A stretch of 64,000 nt of DNA from positions 19,697,501 through 19,761,500 of the forward strand of contig NC_091099.1 in NCBI RefSeq assembly GCF_024713975.1. Reading direction: 5' to 3'. Position 1 is the stretch's first letter. Every line of letters starts with the position of its first letter. Under the pieces are notes generated by a model that saw only the letters and a list, made by a program, of their open reading frames with translations, was not told where the DNA came from and did not search any database. Shown here piece after piece: positions 1 to 13,409 of this stretch. A program made the position numbers and the translations under genes. This stretch comes from Paralichthys olivaceus. Its lineage: Eukaryota > Chordata > Actinopteri > Pleuronectiformes > Paralichthyidae.

Positions 1-1036
1 TGGTGGATTAAAGAAGAAACACAACTTCTTTTCACTTTAACTTGTCCCTCTCATGTACCTGAAGCTGCCGGGGGATCGATATCTTTGTGCTGTTACAGAG
101 GATCATGACTAGATTTAACATCAGTTGGCCAGGGAGGGTGCTACACTTTTTTACATTACATGTCATTTAGCTGATGCTTTTATCCAAAGTGCATTCAACA
201 ACTATGAGGGTCCATTTTTGGGGTTCAGCCTCTTGCCCAAGGAAGCCCCCCCAAATGTTTTTAGATGAATCCCTGCATGAGCTATTTTTAGGAGGATTTT
301 CATGTGGTGGTTGTTTTGACTTCATTTAAAATAGCAGAGTTCAATCTACCTGAGGTCTTTTTGAAAATTGCACCAAGATCATTACGTCTACAAAGCATCT
401 ACATGGCAAGCAAAAACTAGAAGCAGAAGAACTTAACTATTAAAGATGAAACTGAATCAATACTTGGATCAAGAGAGCTAACAGTAGTTACAGGTATAAC
501 AACATGTATTTGAAAATCTTTTCTAAAAGGTGATGTTTGTTGCAATGATTGAGTTCAATTTACAGAACTGACTTTGCATCCGGTTGTAAAATGTCCCTAT
601 GTCGTATTGGAGCAAGGAATAATGACCTGTACAGTGCATTGATTATTATAACATATGCCTTTATAATCTACTCAATTACTTTACTATTCAGACGGCTACA
701 GTTAACAGTCTACACTGACAGTGACTGGATCCTAAAACACCATACCTCACAGTCATGGTGGAAACATTTATCAGCAAACACAAAATCAAAAACACACAAA
801 CATAAAAACCACATGAAGCAAGTCACAGAAACAACAACAATAACAGCTACATTTAACCACGACACTTCACACTTTGCACGCATGCTGTCTCATCAGAGCG
901 ATAAGCTCACCGATCACTCAATACGTTACACCTACAATCTAAACCAGTTTCAGTGTGAGATAAACAAAGTATAGATTATAAGACTCAGTGACAATGTTCA
1001 CATATAATGTGACTGTTTCTCTATGGCTGCCATCAG
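1..1036. other. Left edge; upstream or 5' part of the C11orf16 homologue
   Basis: I recognise no coding exon here. A 141-codon open frame at 549-974 has no familiar motif and no splice context that would join it to the exon at 1037, so I treat it as chance. The stretch holds one dispersed repeat at about 151-245. A missing 5' exon of the C11orf16 homologue may lie here or beyond the window. Confidence 0.4.
151..245 (+). repeat. Dispersed teleost repeat (cattaca...gctgatgcttttatccaaa)
   Basis: The segment carries the string ttagctgatgcttttatcca, a motif I know as very frequent in teleost genomes. A second, reverse-oriented copy in this window lies at 58139-58185 (tggataaaagcatcagcc). I cannot name the family. 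Confidence 0.5.
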
Positions 1037-4000
1037 GTGATTCCTCTGTATGTTGCTGAGAGCAAATCGTCAGTGCCAATTGTCTCTCCAGTCAAGTGTT
1101 GCTGTCTGTCCGCTTCCGCAATGATCCCACAGCAGCAGCACATGTCTCCTCTGCTCAGGTCAGTTTCCATGGTTAACTACTTATTCATTTGAAAGGATGA
1201 TCTGTCAGATCATCAGGTGTCAGGTATCATACATATAGTTTGTGCTTTGGGTGCAATCATCAGCACAGTGACAGATCTGCAGTGGACACGTGTAACATTT
1301 CAGCTGTACCCTTGCCTCTCAGGTCCAGTCTGGATAATCCGACCCGCCTGGTCCCCTCCTGTGTGCTGTCTGACCGAACCCTGGCCCATTCAGAGTTTTT
1401 CCCTGGATCCTGTGTGCTGGCCAGGAGAGAGGTGGATGGCTTGTATTATCAGGGTACTGTCATACAACAAGTTCAGGTGAGACAATGTTCTGATTGTGTG
1501 TCTTTCTGTTTGTGTGTGTGTGGAGGTATGGAATGTGATAAAGGCTCCTGAATATCAATGAGTTTGCACAGTGATCGTTAAAAAGAACATGGGTGTCTTT
1601 CTGTGTGTGTGGAAACATTTGTTTTTAACACAGACTGTAAAGGTTGGAAATCAAAGCACTTAAAGCGCTGTTAAGGAATTTTGATCTTCTTCTTCTTTGT
1701 ACGGTTTATTGGCGGTTGGCATCAAGGTCTATTACTGCGATAGACTGGATCTACTGACCATTGATATACTGGATTCTTGAGCAATGAAAAATAGGGTAGG
1801 GCGGTAATGCACCTTGGTGTTGGTTGCCACCCACCAATAAACCAAACAAGGAAGAAGAAGAAAGCGAAATATTTATTATCAAGTATTAAGAGTTGAAAAA
1901 TAAGAGTAGAAAGGTCCCGAATGAGCTGAACATGTGGATGCTTGAATGGATGAAGCATGTTAAAGAAACTGAAAAAACAACAGTGTGACTGCTGTATGGA
2001 GAAGTAGCCTACTCCCAAGTATCAGTATAATCTAACAAGTAAAGGAAGACATCTTATTCCCATTTATCTAAACTCAGGGCCGCACAGGAGTCTGGGTAGT
2101 CGCATTTGACTGTCCAGGCACTGCTGGTGTGGGCGTTGTCTCCTCCCAGAGGCAGCTGGTTTGCTCCCTGGACATGGTGAGCCACCACCTTGGACATCAT
2201 ACACGCTGTCTGGTTCCTGGAGATGCTGTCCTGTCGCCATGGGAACCACATCTGAGGAGCTATGGGCCGGGGAGAGTGATGGCCATCACAGAGCGCAGAG
2301 GTGAACTTAAAATGTACAAATGTTCTCTATGCTGGAGATGGTGCATGTCAAGATTATTATTGTATATTATTGTATATAGTCATGATCCCCCCCCAGTAAA
2401 GCCATGTTATATCTTAATCTATTTTCCTGCAGCTAATGGTGTTGTGTGTCTCCGGGTGCTGATGTGGAATGGCTGTGTGTCTCTGGTTCCTGACCGCCTG
2501 GTTTTACCCATTTTGGAATCTCACTATGACAGGATAACCAGAGAGCTCCAAATCCCAACATCAGCCCAGAGTCAATACTGCAGCTGGTTTTCTGCCTGCA
2601 GCTCCTCCTGCCCTCCCAGGCTGTTCTGCTTTGACTGCTCAGCATCTACACCTTGCTGCCCTTCAGTCACCAACCACTGGCCCAGTGTGGTTCCACCCAG
2701 ATGTAGGTCCAACCTTGGAGAGATGGATCGATCTGAGAGGGCAGTGCGGGATAAGCAGACGGACCTCAAAGATACAGAAATGGGAAAAGGTGACCCAGAG
2801 TTCTGTTCCTCTTCATCTCTTACTGATGGTGAAACCAGAGAGATGTTTCCTCCTGATGTGAAAGTGAGGAGTAAACAACGTCCTCCCTGGAGGTACTGGA
2901 GGAGAATAGGGCCCGAGCCTCAGCACAGACAGCCAGGTGGGAAACACAAACACTGAATAAACTAATGAGTTCTTTGAGAGAAATCAGTGAAACAACCCAA
3001 CTCAAAACTAGCTGTTGTTTTCTGTTGTTGAAATAATAAGAACATTATTACAGCTACAAACAACAACTAAACTCTGTCGAACACTTATGGCAACATCAGA
3101 CTGGAATGGCTCTGCCAACCAGTGTAGTTTCAGTCTACATATGAGGTCACAGTGACCTTTGACTGAAATCTAAACAGTTCAGTGACAACTGGTCAGAATT
3201 TGAAGAAATTCCTGGACAGACTTAAAATATCATGTTCAAGATGCCAAAAATATGTTTTGTGAGGCCATCGTGACCTTAACAAATATCCAGTTAATCTGTA
3301 AACCCAAGTGAACATGTGTGGCAAATTTGAATGAATTCACTTGAGTTGTTCCTGAGATATTACATTCATAATACACAACATTTGTTATGAGAGGACAAAG
3401 TCACTTTGACCTCATGCCACCAATATCTAATCAGTGTTCACAAGAATGAGGCGGATGTGCGGTTCACCGAAAAATGAAAATTCACCCATTATCTCACAAC
3501 TATGCCAATGGAGGAGTGGGTGAAGTGTTTGAGTCTACAACAAAACTTTAGGAGTATCAGGGATAAACAGTGTTTCAGCCAAAGTGACCCCTTCTTCAGA
3601 AGTAATAAAACAACAGAAGAAAAACCCAACATACTGCTTGTGTGGTATCATCCAAGTGAAGCCCCGACATTCATATTAGCACACGCAGCCACACGAACGT
3701 GCACCCCCAGCTGCCTTTGTTGTTTCATTACATCTGAAGCGTAGCTCACAATTGACTTAAATTGTATTGGAATCAGCTGCAACACTGATTTCACCCCTGA
3801 GACCCCCGAAGTGTTTTGTGGACACAAACTCTTCACCCACCCCTCCATCGGCATAGTGGTGAGTAGATAATGAGTGCGTTTCCATTTTTCCGGTGAACTA
3901 TCCCTTTAAGCCACTGCCTGTTGCCAGTGCAGTTCCATTGAAATATCGATGACACTGATATCGTGGTCAAACTATGGTATTGCAGTTGAGGTTTCCAACA

Positions 4001-4258
4001 AAAACATGTATTTTGCAAACCTCTGATAATGTAAAGTAACACCAGTTAACCTGCAGGAGATCTGTGCATGTTTATCATTTTCTATGTTAATCTGCAGGGA
4101 GCGAGGTGCCCAGGAGGAACTCACAACCTGCAAAGTTCAGCTTCTCTGTCCCGCAGATCAGCACCCCCTTGCCCAATCACAGCTCTATGTTTCAGTCACT
4201 TCCTGGTGCTAAAGGAAGAAGAGCTAACATCATAGAAATGTTTGGCACGAACTTTTAA
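1037..4258 (+). CDS. C11orf16 homologue (DUF4537/Tudor-like protein), 5' end unresolved
   Basis: Five exons splice in frame: 1037-1158, 1323-1476, 2078-2300, 2433-2936 and 4098-4258, with the TAA stop at 4256-4258. All junctions are GT-AG and phases match. The product carries two Tudor-like stretches of the DUF4537 kind: SCVLARREVDGLYYQGTV (exon 2) and GDAVLSPWEP...YGPGRV (exon 3). A Cys-rich stretch follows, and then PPWRYWRRIGPEPQHRQPG, which I recognise from human C11orf16 (EWRYWRRNGPEP). The molecular role of this family is not established. No in-frame ATG occurs in the first exon before 1121, and an in-frame stop lies at 1010-1012. So either a further 5' exon lies upstream or translation starts at 1121. 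The neighbour akip1 is tail-to-tail, as in human. The identity is fairly sure; the start is not. Confidence 0.8.
1686..1862. mobile_element. Small inverted-repeat element (MITE) in an intron of the C11orf16 homologue
   Basis: The two ends are inverted copies of each other. The left end reads cttcttctttgtacggttta, and the right end, reverse-complemented, reads cttcttccttgtttggttta. The element spans about 177 bp and carries no coding capacity. A related end (tttaatggcgattggcaaac followed by ccgccatctactgg) occurs at about 11270-11320. Confidence 0.6.
3145..3450 (+). repeat. Dispersed repeat with tgacctt/ccaagtg motifs
   Basis: This intron segment of the C11orf16 homologue contains the series gtgacctttgactgaaatct, aatatccagttaatctgtaaaccc, aagtgaacatgtgtggcaaattt and cctgagatatta. 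These are typical of an abundant old teleost repeat. A diverged copy is at 17700-17920. The family is not assigned. Confidence 0.5.
3462..3909. mobile_element. Fold-back TTAA-type MITE (Angel-like)
   Basis: The left half reads gttcaccgaaaaatgaaaat, then atgccaatggaggagtgggt. The right half is its inverse: acccacccctccatcggcat, then ccggtgaactatccctttaa. The element is therefore a long imperfect palindrome ending in TTAA. The terminal motif AGGGATAGTTCACC matches, as I recall, the fish Angel MITE family. Related single-armed copies are at 35988-36245 and 52658-52949. Confidence 0.65.
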
Positions 4259-4601
4259 CCTCGTCCACCTGTGGGACTGCAGCCTGAAAAATGCTGTCAG
4301 TGTGCAGATTATGAAACTTGACACGTGTCTTACAAAGTCTGTAAAAAAACAAATCGCTGTTTGAATAAGAAAACACTTTATTTGATAACACTGATGCAGG
4401 TAAAATACTGTTAAGTGCATGACATCGTGTTCTAATTTAAATACAATCAATAAAATGCAACAAAATATGGCTTCTCATTGTGCAGGAAATAAAATATTTT
4501 GATAATAAAATAAAAATGTAAACTCCATGTAAAGCTGGCAACAACACACGTATACTTAGCATTGGTCCGTTCTGTTACAACAGGTGAAGGGTTTGGTTTG
4601 G
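4259..4601. terminator. Overlapping 3' ends of the C11orf16 homologue and akip1
   Basis: A plus-strand AATAAA lies at 4449-4454, downstream of the C11orf16 stop (4258). A minus-strand AATAAA (plus TTTATT) lies at 4377-4382, downstream of the akip1 stop (4602). If both signals are used, the two mature transcripts share roughly 100 nt in antisense. Confidence 0.55.
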
Positions 4602-5769
4602 TCAGAGGTTAAAGGTGAGGTCGATGCTCTCTCCAGCTCTGACACTAACCAGCTGAGTCTGCTGTGGCGACTCTGGCATGTGGGCAGTGACGGCATACGT
4701 TCCCGGAGAAACCTCGATGTGGAAATCTTCATCTGTTCCCGAAACGCGACCCTGAAGAAGAAACTTGAATTTTAACAGATTTCCAAAGGCAGCATCACAG
4801 GACTGAAGGAGTGAACATCAACATTGAAGCTGAGGGAAAATTAGCTCCCGATTAATCAACCAAAAACATTTAATCATAAAAGCCTAAAGGAGACTATACT
4901 CATCTTGTTTTTGGAAATATTTTTAGTTTTTAGCAAAATGTTTTAAGTGTAAGGATTGTATGTGTGTTTTTGTTCTGTGTTTTGCATTTTACTTTTACAG
5001 ATGAGATGGACCTTTATGTAAAGACATTATTCTCAGGAGTTAATGGATCCGACCACTTTCTGTCAGCTGTGTGTGATAACTTACATTTTAGCTATGATGA
5101 TTTGATAAAACAGAGGTTTCCTTCAAAACACAAACAACTGCAAGACTAAAAGTAAAGTCATCATGTCATTAGATCTGTTGCACAAAGCTCTTACATGTTT
5201 CCTGGTTGGCAGAGCGGCTGTTGTCCTCCCAGCAGCTGAACGAGAGTGGAACCTGGACACGTGGTTCCTCTCTTTGTCAGTGGGGTCAGTGCAACAGCCT
5301 GACGCATAAAACCTCTGCAGCAGACATAGTTTATATTTTAGTCTTCCCGGTCACTAGCTTGGGGCAGACACACACACACACATCATGTGAAGATAACACC
5401 ACACAAATATTTACTGACCTTGCACTGATAGGTTGTCTGTGCCATGAGCTCTGCCAGGGTTGCAAAGGTATCATTAAGCTCTGTGTGGCATCTCTGAAAA
5501 GGCAACAAAAGTGAGGAGCTTGACTTGAGAATAGGTGATATAATATGAAACTCAGTCAGGGTCAATCAATCTATGGAAGCAGTGAAATTACACAAAAACC
5601 ATGTAGGCACCTTGACAGGGATTTGTGTGTCTTCCTCTGGGGTAGTTGGGGTCTGGGATGCACCAGTGCTGGTCCAGTCCACGCTGCGCCTGGAGGCCCG
5701 CTGCAGCACCTCGAGACCCAGACTGGCAGAGCGCTGCAGGGAAGACTCCAGCCAGGCGTGGCTGGTCAT
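4602..5769 (-). CDS. akip1: AKIP1, A-kinase-interacting protein 1
   Basis: Four coding exons on the minus strand join in phase 0: 5611-5769, 5419-5493, 5195-5314 and 4602-4751. The total is 504 nt, giving 167 aa plus TGA. Residues 10-32 (SLQRSASLGLEVLQRASRRS VDW) match the conserved N-terminal helix of human AKIP1. The C-terminus carries HIEVSPGTYAVT...VRAGESIDLTFNL, matching the human beta-rich tail (IEVYPGTYSVTV...VDSGQSVDLVF). By family knowledge the protein binds the PKA catalytic subunit and tunes NF-kB p65 signalling, mainly in the nucleus. ATG 5769 is the first in-frame Met after an acceptor at about 5804. The coding exon thus has 34 nt of 5' UTR, and a noncoding exon 1 probably ends at about 6914. 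Length is somewhat shorter than the human protein. Confidence 0.9.
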
Positions 5770-5803
5770 GACCAAGTCAGGTAAAAACTCAGGTGATCTT
5801 CAC

Positions 5804-6913
5804 CTGAGAGGAGGAACAAGAAGAGAGCATACGATCATAACTATACCTCATGAAGACCAATAGACTGGAGCTTTGTTCCAAATATACACTGGACTGATTT
5901 AATGGTTTGATGTGTGCTAGGCAGATTAACATGGAGGGAAGTGTTTTGGATCAGGGAAGAATCTATTATATTTTGGTGCAGATCTGGATCAGGGGATCCT
6001 ATTTTTATTTTTTACAATCTCACTGATTTTTCAAAGCAATTTGTGGATTCTGCTGAAAAAAAAATCAGACACATTTAAAGGACTGATATTTATGAGTGTG
6101 AGCAATTTGTTGCTTGTGACTGCTATGCATGAAGTGATCTTACTTCACTGACATGTTCCAGTATTTTCAAACATTTTTAGACTAACTTTAAGGGATAATT
6201 AGTAAAATAATAGGTAAATTAGTTGGTGATAAAAATAGGTGCAGACCTGATTTAATGTCAATAAAATGAAAGAGTGGTGAAACAATCCGTTATTCTGCAG
6301 TAAGAGATAAATGCCAGGAAACTAATTCTTAAAGCCCAAGACCACACAGGCTACTATCATCACCTATTTTGTTTCACTATCTGAACATACTACATTTATT
6401 ATGAACTTAAAAAGCAAATCATCACAACTAATCAACCGGAGCTGGAATTTTTAAATAACAACAAATAAAACAATTCTTTTTTAAATGCTGCAGATTAGTT
6501 GTTTGATGATCATTTTATCAATCAGTCAGCTTTCATCGATCAGTAGTATTATCGGTTTGGTGGGTTCATTCACAAATATGTGATCATGAGCTACTTCAGT
6601 CTACGTCTCGCAATTGATACAGGATTATACAATGAAACTGCGCATGCGTGTAGATTAACGCCACTCTAAGCTTCGATGGAAAGCTCATGTTTTTATTTGG
6701 TAGCAACTCACGTTCTATCGTAAAGTATTGTACAGTTTGCACGTCGCTGCTGCAATCTCACGCGTCCGATTCTTCAGTCACTTCATGCAGGTGATCCAGT
6801 GAGGAGATGGTTTACGTGTTTACTTGTTGCGTTGAGGTAAAAATACGCAGAAACACGTCACTGAGACTTTAAAGCTACGCTTCAGAGAAACCCACGCTTC
6901 TTCTGTCGCTTAC
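5804..6913 (-). other. akip1: akip1 intron 1
   Basis: The intron runs from a donor (GTAAGC, plus gcttac at 6908-6913) to the acceptor at about 5804. It is noncoding. It contains one copy of the widespread repeat that I call family A (about 5930-6110: ttggtgcagatctggatcag, then gactgatatttatgagtgtg). I see no other structure. Confidence 0.5.
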
Positions 6914-7260
6914 CTTTATCGTGTAGTTCTCACATTTCCCACGTTAAGCGTGTGAAGCCTCACTTTCACTCACAGCTCGTAGTTGTGTTGCATGGAAGTG
7001 TCGGGACAGGAAGTACTGCATGCTAAGCCCCGCCCCCCGTCCACAGTCACGTGGATGTTTATCTCGGATCATTTGGAGGGATTTGCAAACATAGTGATAA
7101 GTCAGACTGGTACAGTTATATCCGATAAATATCACATGTCGATCTTAGGACGCGAAGAACAGCTCCACAGGCCGAGCCACGGTGCGCAAAGCCCGGCCAG
7201 ACGCACCCGGAACAAGGGAGCGCTCCTCTCCACTCGCCGAGTATCGTCTGATATGTAATC
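6914..7260 (-). promoter_or_regulatory. akip1: akip1 promoter and noncoding exon 1
   Basis: The segment is locally CpG-rich compared with its surroundings. It holds a GC box (ccccgccccc, about 7028), an ETS-type site (acaggaagt, about 7008) and an E-box (cacgtg, about 7048). It lies directly upstream, on the minus strand, of the splice donor at 6913. It is the natural start region for akip1. The exact transcription start is not visible. Confidence 0.5.
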
Positions 7261-7679
7261 ATTGTCCCAGTGTTCCAGAGATCCCAGTGCCTGCGTCGTC
7301 AAGTTCCCCCTCACGCTTTTCTCTGTGATGAACATAACCACACACAGGAGTCCCCCCCCTGGCACACATTCACTCTATCTTCTAATTTCACACTAAATGC
7401 ATTTAATGAGTTGTTAATATAAATGCTCTACTCAGGCCCAACTCATACATTTTTTTTTTTTGCAAACCACCAGGAGTGAATGGATCTTGCAATTGATTTG
7501 TGTATATATTCATTATATTGTAGAATATTGATATGTTGAAAACTGAGTATTTTAGCTGCATGAAAATAAAGTTTCCATGTGGACAAATGAACAGTTCATT
7601 AGAACAATGTTCAATGCAGTGGAGCAGTTCATACTTTTTATGAACTTAGTTTAGTGAGTGTGTTTGATATGCACATGTT

Positions 7680-8130
7680 TTTTCTTTTTTAAGTAGCCCA
7701 GACTGGACCAACTAAGAAAATGCCCCAAGAACAAGCAGGAACTAAAGACAGTTGCAGTAGAGGCCTGGCAGAGCATCACCAGGGATGAAACCCAGTATCT
7801 GGGGACGTCTACGGTTCTAGACTTCAGGCTGTAATTGACTGCAAGGGATTTGCAACCAAGTATTAAAAAGTGAAAGTTTGATTTATGATTGTTAATTTGT
7901 CCCATTACTTTTGGTCCCTTAAAAAGTGTGAGGCACATGTACAAACTGTGGTAATTCCTACACCGTTCACCTGATTTTGATGTAAAAACCCCCCCCCTCA
8001 AATTAAAGCTGAAGTCTGCAGTTACAGCACATCTTGTTTGTTTCATTTCAAATCCATTGTGGTGGTGTATAGAGCCAAGAAGATTAGAATTGTGTCAATG
8101 TCCCAATATCTATGGACCTGACTGTATGGT
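7680..8130 (+). mobile_element. Decayed Tc1/mariner-superfamily (Tc2-like) 3' remnant
   Basis: The segment resembles the degenerate end of a transposase reading frame followed by a 3' untranslated tail. It ends in tgtcccaatatctatggacc tgactgta, which I recognise as a Tc2-like terminal region. No intact open frame remains and no left end was found. It lies between the rpl27a 3' end and the akip1 promoter. Confidence 0.5.
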
Positions 8131-8287
8131 TTACTCTCAGTCCCTTGGCCACACAATAACCATAGAAGTGGAGTGAGATTTGGTGGGAATGCATAACTTA
8201 TCAAACCACTTTCCCATTTGAAATCAGACATCAAACATGTTCCAATTTATACAGTTTATTTTTGCAAAAAACACACTGACAGGAGTT

Positions 8288-11172
<2,885 letters not shown>

Positions 11173-11250
11173 CTTGGAGGAGAGTTGAAAGAGGAACGGG
11201 ATTTGGAAGTCACGCGGTTTTGTGCGAGATTTACCTCCCGACAACAAAGT
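11173..11250 (-). promoter_or_regulatory. rpl27a: rpl27a 5' UTR with TOP-like pyrimidine tract
   Basis: Reading the minus strand toward the ATG at 11172, the sequence CCTCTTTCAACTCTCCTCCAAG directly precedes the start. A pyrimidine run of this kind at the 5' end is typical of ribosomal-protein mRNAs (5'TOP), which are under mTOR-dependent translation control. The transcription start itself is inferred. Confidence 0.5.
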
Positions 11251-11254
11251 GCAG

Positions 11255-11720
11255 TGTGTCTTCTTTGTGTTTTAATGGCGATTGGCAAACCTGCTTACAG
11301 GCTCATTACCGCCATCTACTGGACTGGAATTTATAACAACAGCACGCCGAATCATGAATCAGCGTACTGATATCTATGAGTGTGTGCAACTTGATACAGA
11401 TCCAAATAAAACATTTAATGAATTTAAATTATGCAAAAACTACTGGACTCTTTCCATAAGACTTGGTGGACGGCTGTGGTCAGGGAAGAACGCATTTCAT
11501 TTTAGTAAGGCTTTTAATCAGAGAGGTGCATCCAGGAATTGTTTCCCCCTTTAAACTAAGATAGAGCGTTTTTTGACATTTCCCCTGATATCTCAGGGAA
11601 CAATTCAAGAAGTGAAAAAAATCTGGCACATTTCAGGAACTCATATCTGTGAATGTGTGAAATTTGGTGCCGCTTGATTGAATTTAATGAGACTGTTGGG
11701 ACCTGGCAGAGGTGTGTACT
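11255..11720 (+). repeat. Two adjacent dispersed repeats near the rpl27a promoter
   Basis: The first part (11255-11320) contains taatggcgattggcaaacct and ccgccatctactggactgga, a string I know from many teleost genomes. The second part (about 11330-11720) is a family A copy with tactgatatctatgagtgtg and gactgttggga. Both lie within a few dozen to a few hundred bases of the rpl27a start. Confidence 0.5.
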
Positions 11721-12640
11721 CTAGTGACATTAAAGCTGCACTTGATGAACAAAATCCTCCACAATACGTCCTCAAATAAACCCTGACCAGTGCAAATACT
11801 ATTACAACACAATAACATAATATTTATGCTTACAATCTTAATTGCAGAAAATGAGCAAAATCTTTTTCTCAGATTTAAACTAAACACACAATAAGCAAAA
11901 AAAAGAATATCAAGAAACGTTGTTTTTCCTCTTGATGAGGAACAAGAACACGTCAGTGTTGTCCATGTGGGTTCATACAGGTACAGACAAGCTACATATT
12001 CATTTACATACAGTTGGCTGTTATTCAAATTGAAGCAAACTATTAAGAATATCTATATATTACAGGAGTGAACTCGGTTTATAATCTCATATCTGCTTAA
12101 TGCTATGATGGAAGACAAGAGACACTTCCACAACAGCTTCACAGGAGTTTCTGAGCCTTATTCAACCCCATCAAGCATGTAAGGATTTTTCTTTCTTCTT
12201 TAAATCAGTCAGTAATTAATGTTGCAAGAAATTTCATATGTTTGAATTTATACATGATTTATGTTGCTGTTGTTCTCTCAGAATAATGAAAATGGAATAT
12301 AAAAATGAACATTTACCCAAGTACAGTAATTTGAAAGTACTTTACTTGGGAATTTCCATTTCACAGTGCTTTATATTCTATAGTTTTTACTCACTCTTTT
12401 TTCAAGTTACTAGTTAAGTTTGAAATATTCATATATTAATATGCTGCATCTAACAATGTCATGTCAAGTAAAAGTAAAGTTATCCCACAATAGGACTACT
12501 GAAATCAAACCATTTCTGAAGCACTATTCATGACACACTTGTTTAAGTGACTGTCAGTGAGCAGTGCTGCAACGTCACAGCTGACCGAGGTTGAATCCGC
12601 TTTCCACCAATCAGATCGTCCGTGTCACCCTTGATACCGG
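11721..12640. other. Intergenic between rpl27a and trim66
   Basis: The stretch is AT-rich. The open frame on the minus strand at 11684-12028 shows no recognisable motif. I see nothing that supports a gene or a classified repeat here. Confidence 0.4.
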
Positions 12641-12748
12641 ACACATGTTACGGTTGCATCCCTCTCATCTTCAGCTCACATCCACCCAAAGACACACTCA
12701 CCTGCTTCCTGAAGCATAAATCTTGTGCTCTCTATCATCCACACTCAG
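12641..12748 (+). promoter_or_regulatory. trim66: Probable trim66 promoter/first noncoding exon
   Basis: A clean donor (ACTCAG|GTAAGA) ends at 12748. The sequence before it has no useful open frame, so it fits a 5' untranslated exon. The nearest downstream gene on this strand is trim66. The transcription start and true promoter are not visible, and the assignment is inferred from position. Confidence 0.35.
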
Positions 12749-13409
12749 GTAAGACACAATTACCATTGTACTTGATCCTGCATTTTTAACGTTCTGTTTC
12801 ATCATGTACACAATTTCTTTTATTTTCTATGTTATTATCCTTCGAATTACCCTGTATTACTTTCCTCAAATGTGCAGACAAATTAATCTAAAAATGTAAT
12901 TCCTCTGCTTCACCTCCGGCTTTTCTGCTTTTCTGTTTGTTTTGATTCCTGTATTTTGCCGTCAAACACGGAGCACACAGGAGATGTCAAACCAGCACCT
13001 TCTTCTGTGTTTTCTCTTTTCTTTATTCAACCCAAGGGGCCTGATCTCCTGGAGATGACAGACCTGGTGCACAGATGCCATGGCAACTTTCCCCAAAGGC
13101 ATGCCAACCTTTTGCCACAGGTAGGAGTGTGTAGAGCCCAGCTCACACTGGAGGCCATGCCATCTGAGAATATTGTCTAAATCCAGAATCTGCAGCTGAG
13201 GAACCAAGTGTCCCAGCAGAACATGTAGTGTAGTCACTGAGAGTTCTGTAACAACGGCTTCAGTGATGGAGGTGGGGGTCATCGCCTCAGCTGGGTGTTT
13301 GTTACAGTGAAAGTGGGAGAACAGTTATTGATTTTGAATTTGATTATTATTTACAAGAATGGCACTCAATCTCATTATTTGATAGCTCTGCAGGGGTGGA
13401 TTGTCTGAG

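Noticed and set aside
549-974. 141-codon open frame near the left edge
   Set aside because: No recognisable motif, AT-rich composition and no splice context; it does not join the C11orf16 exons.
2433-2769. Minus-strand frames inside the C11orf16 exon
   Set aside because: They are shadows of the plus-strand coding exon, which has clear family similarity.
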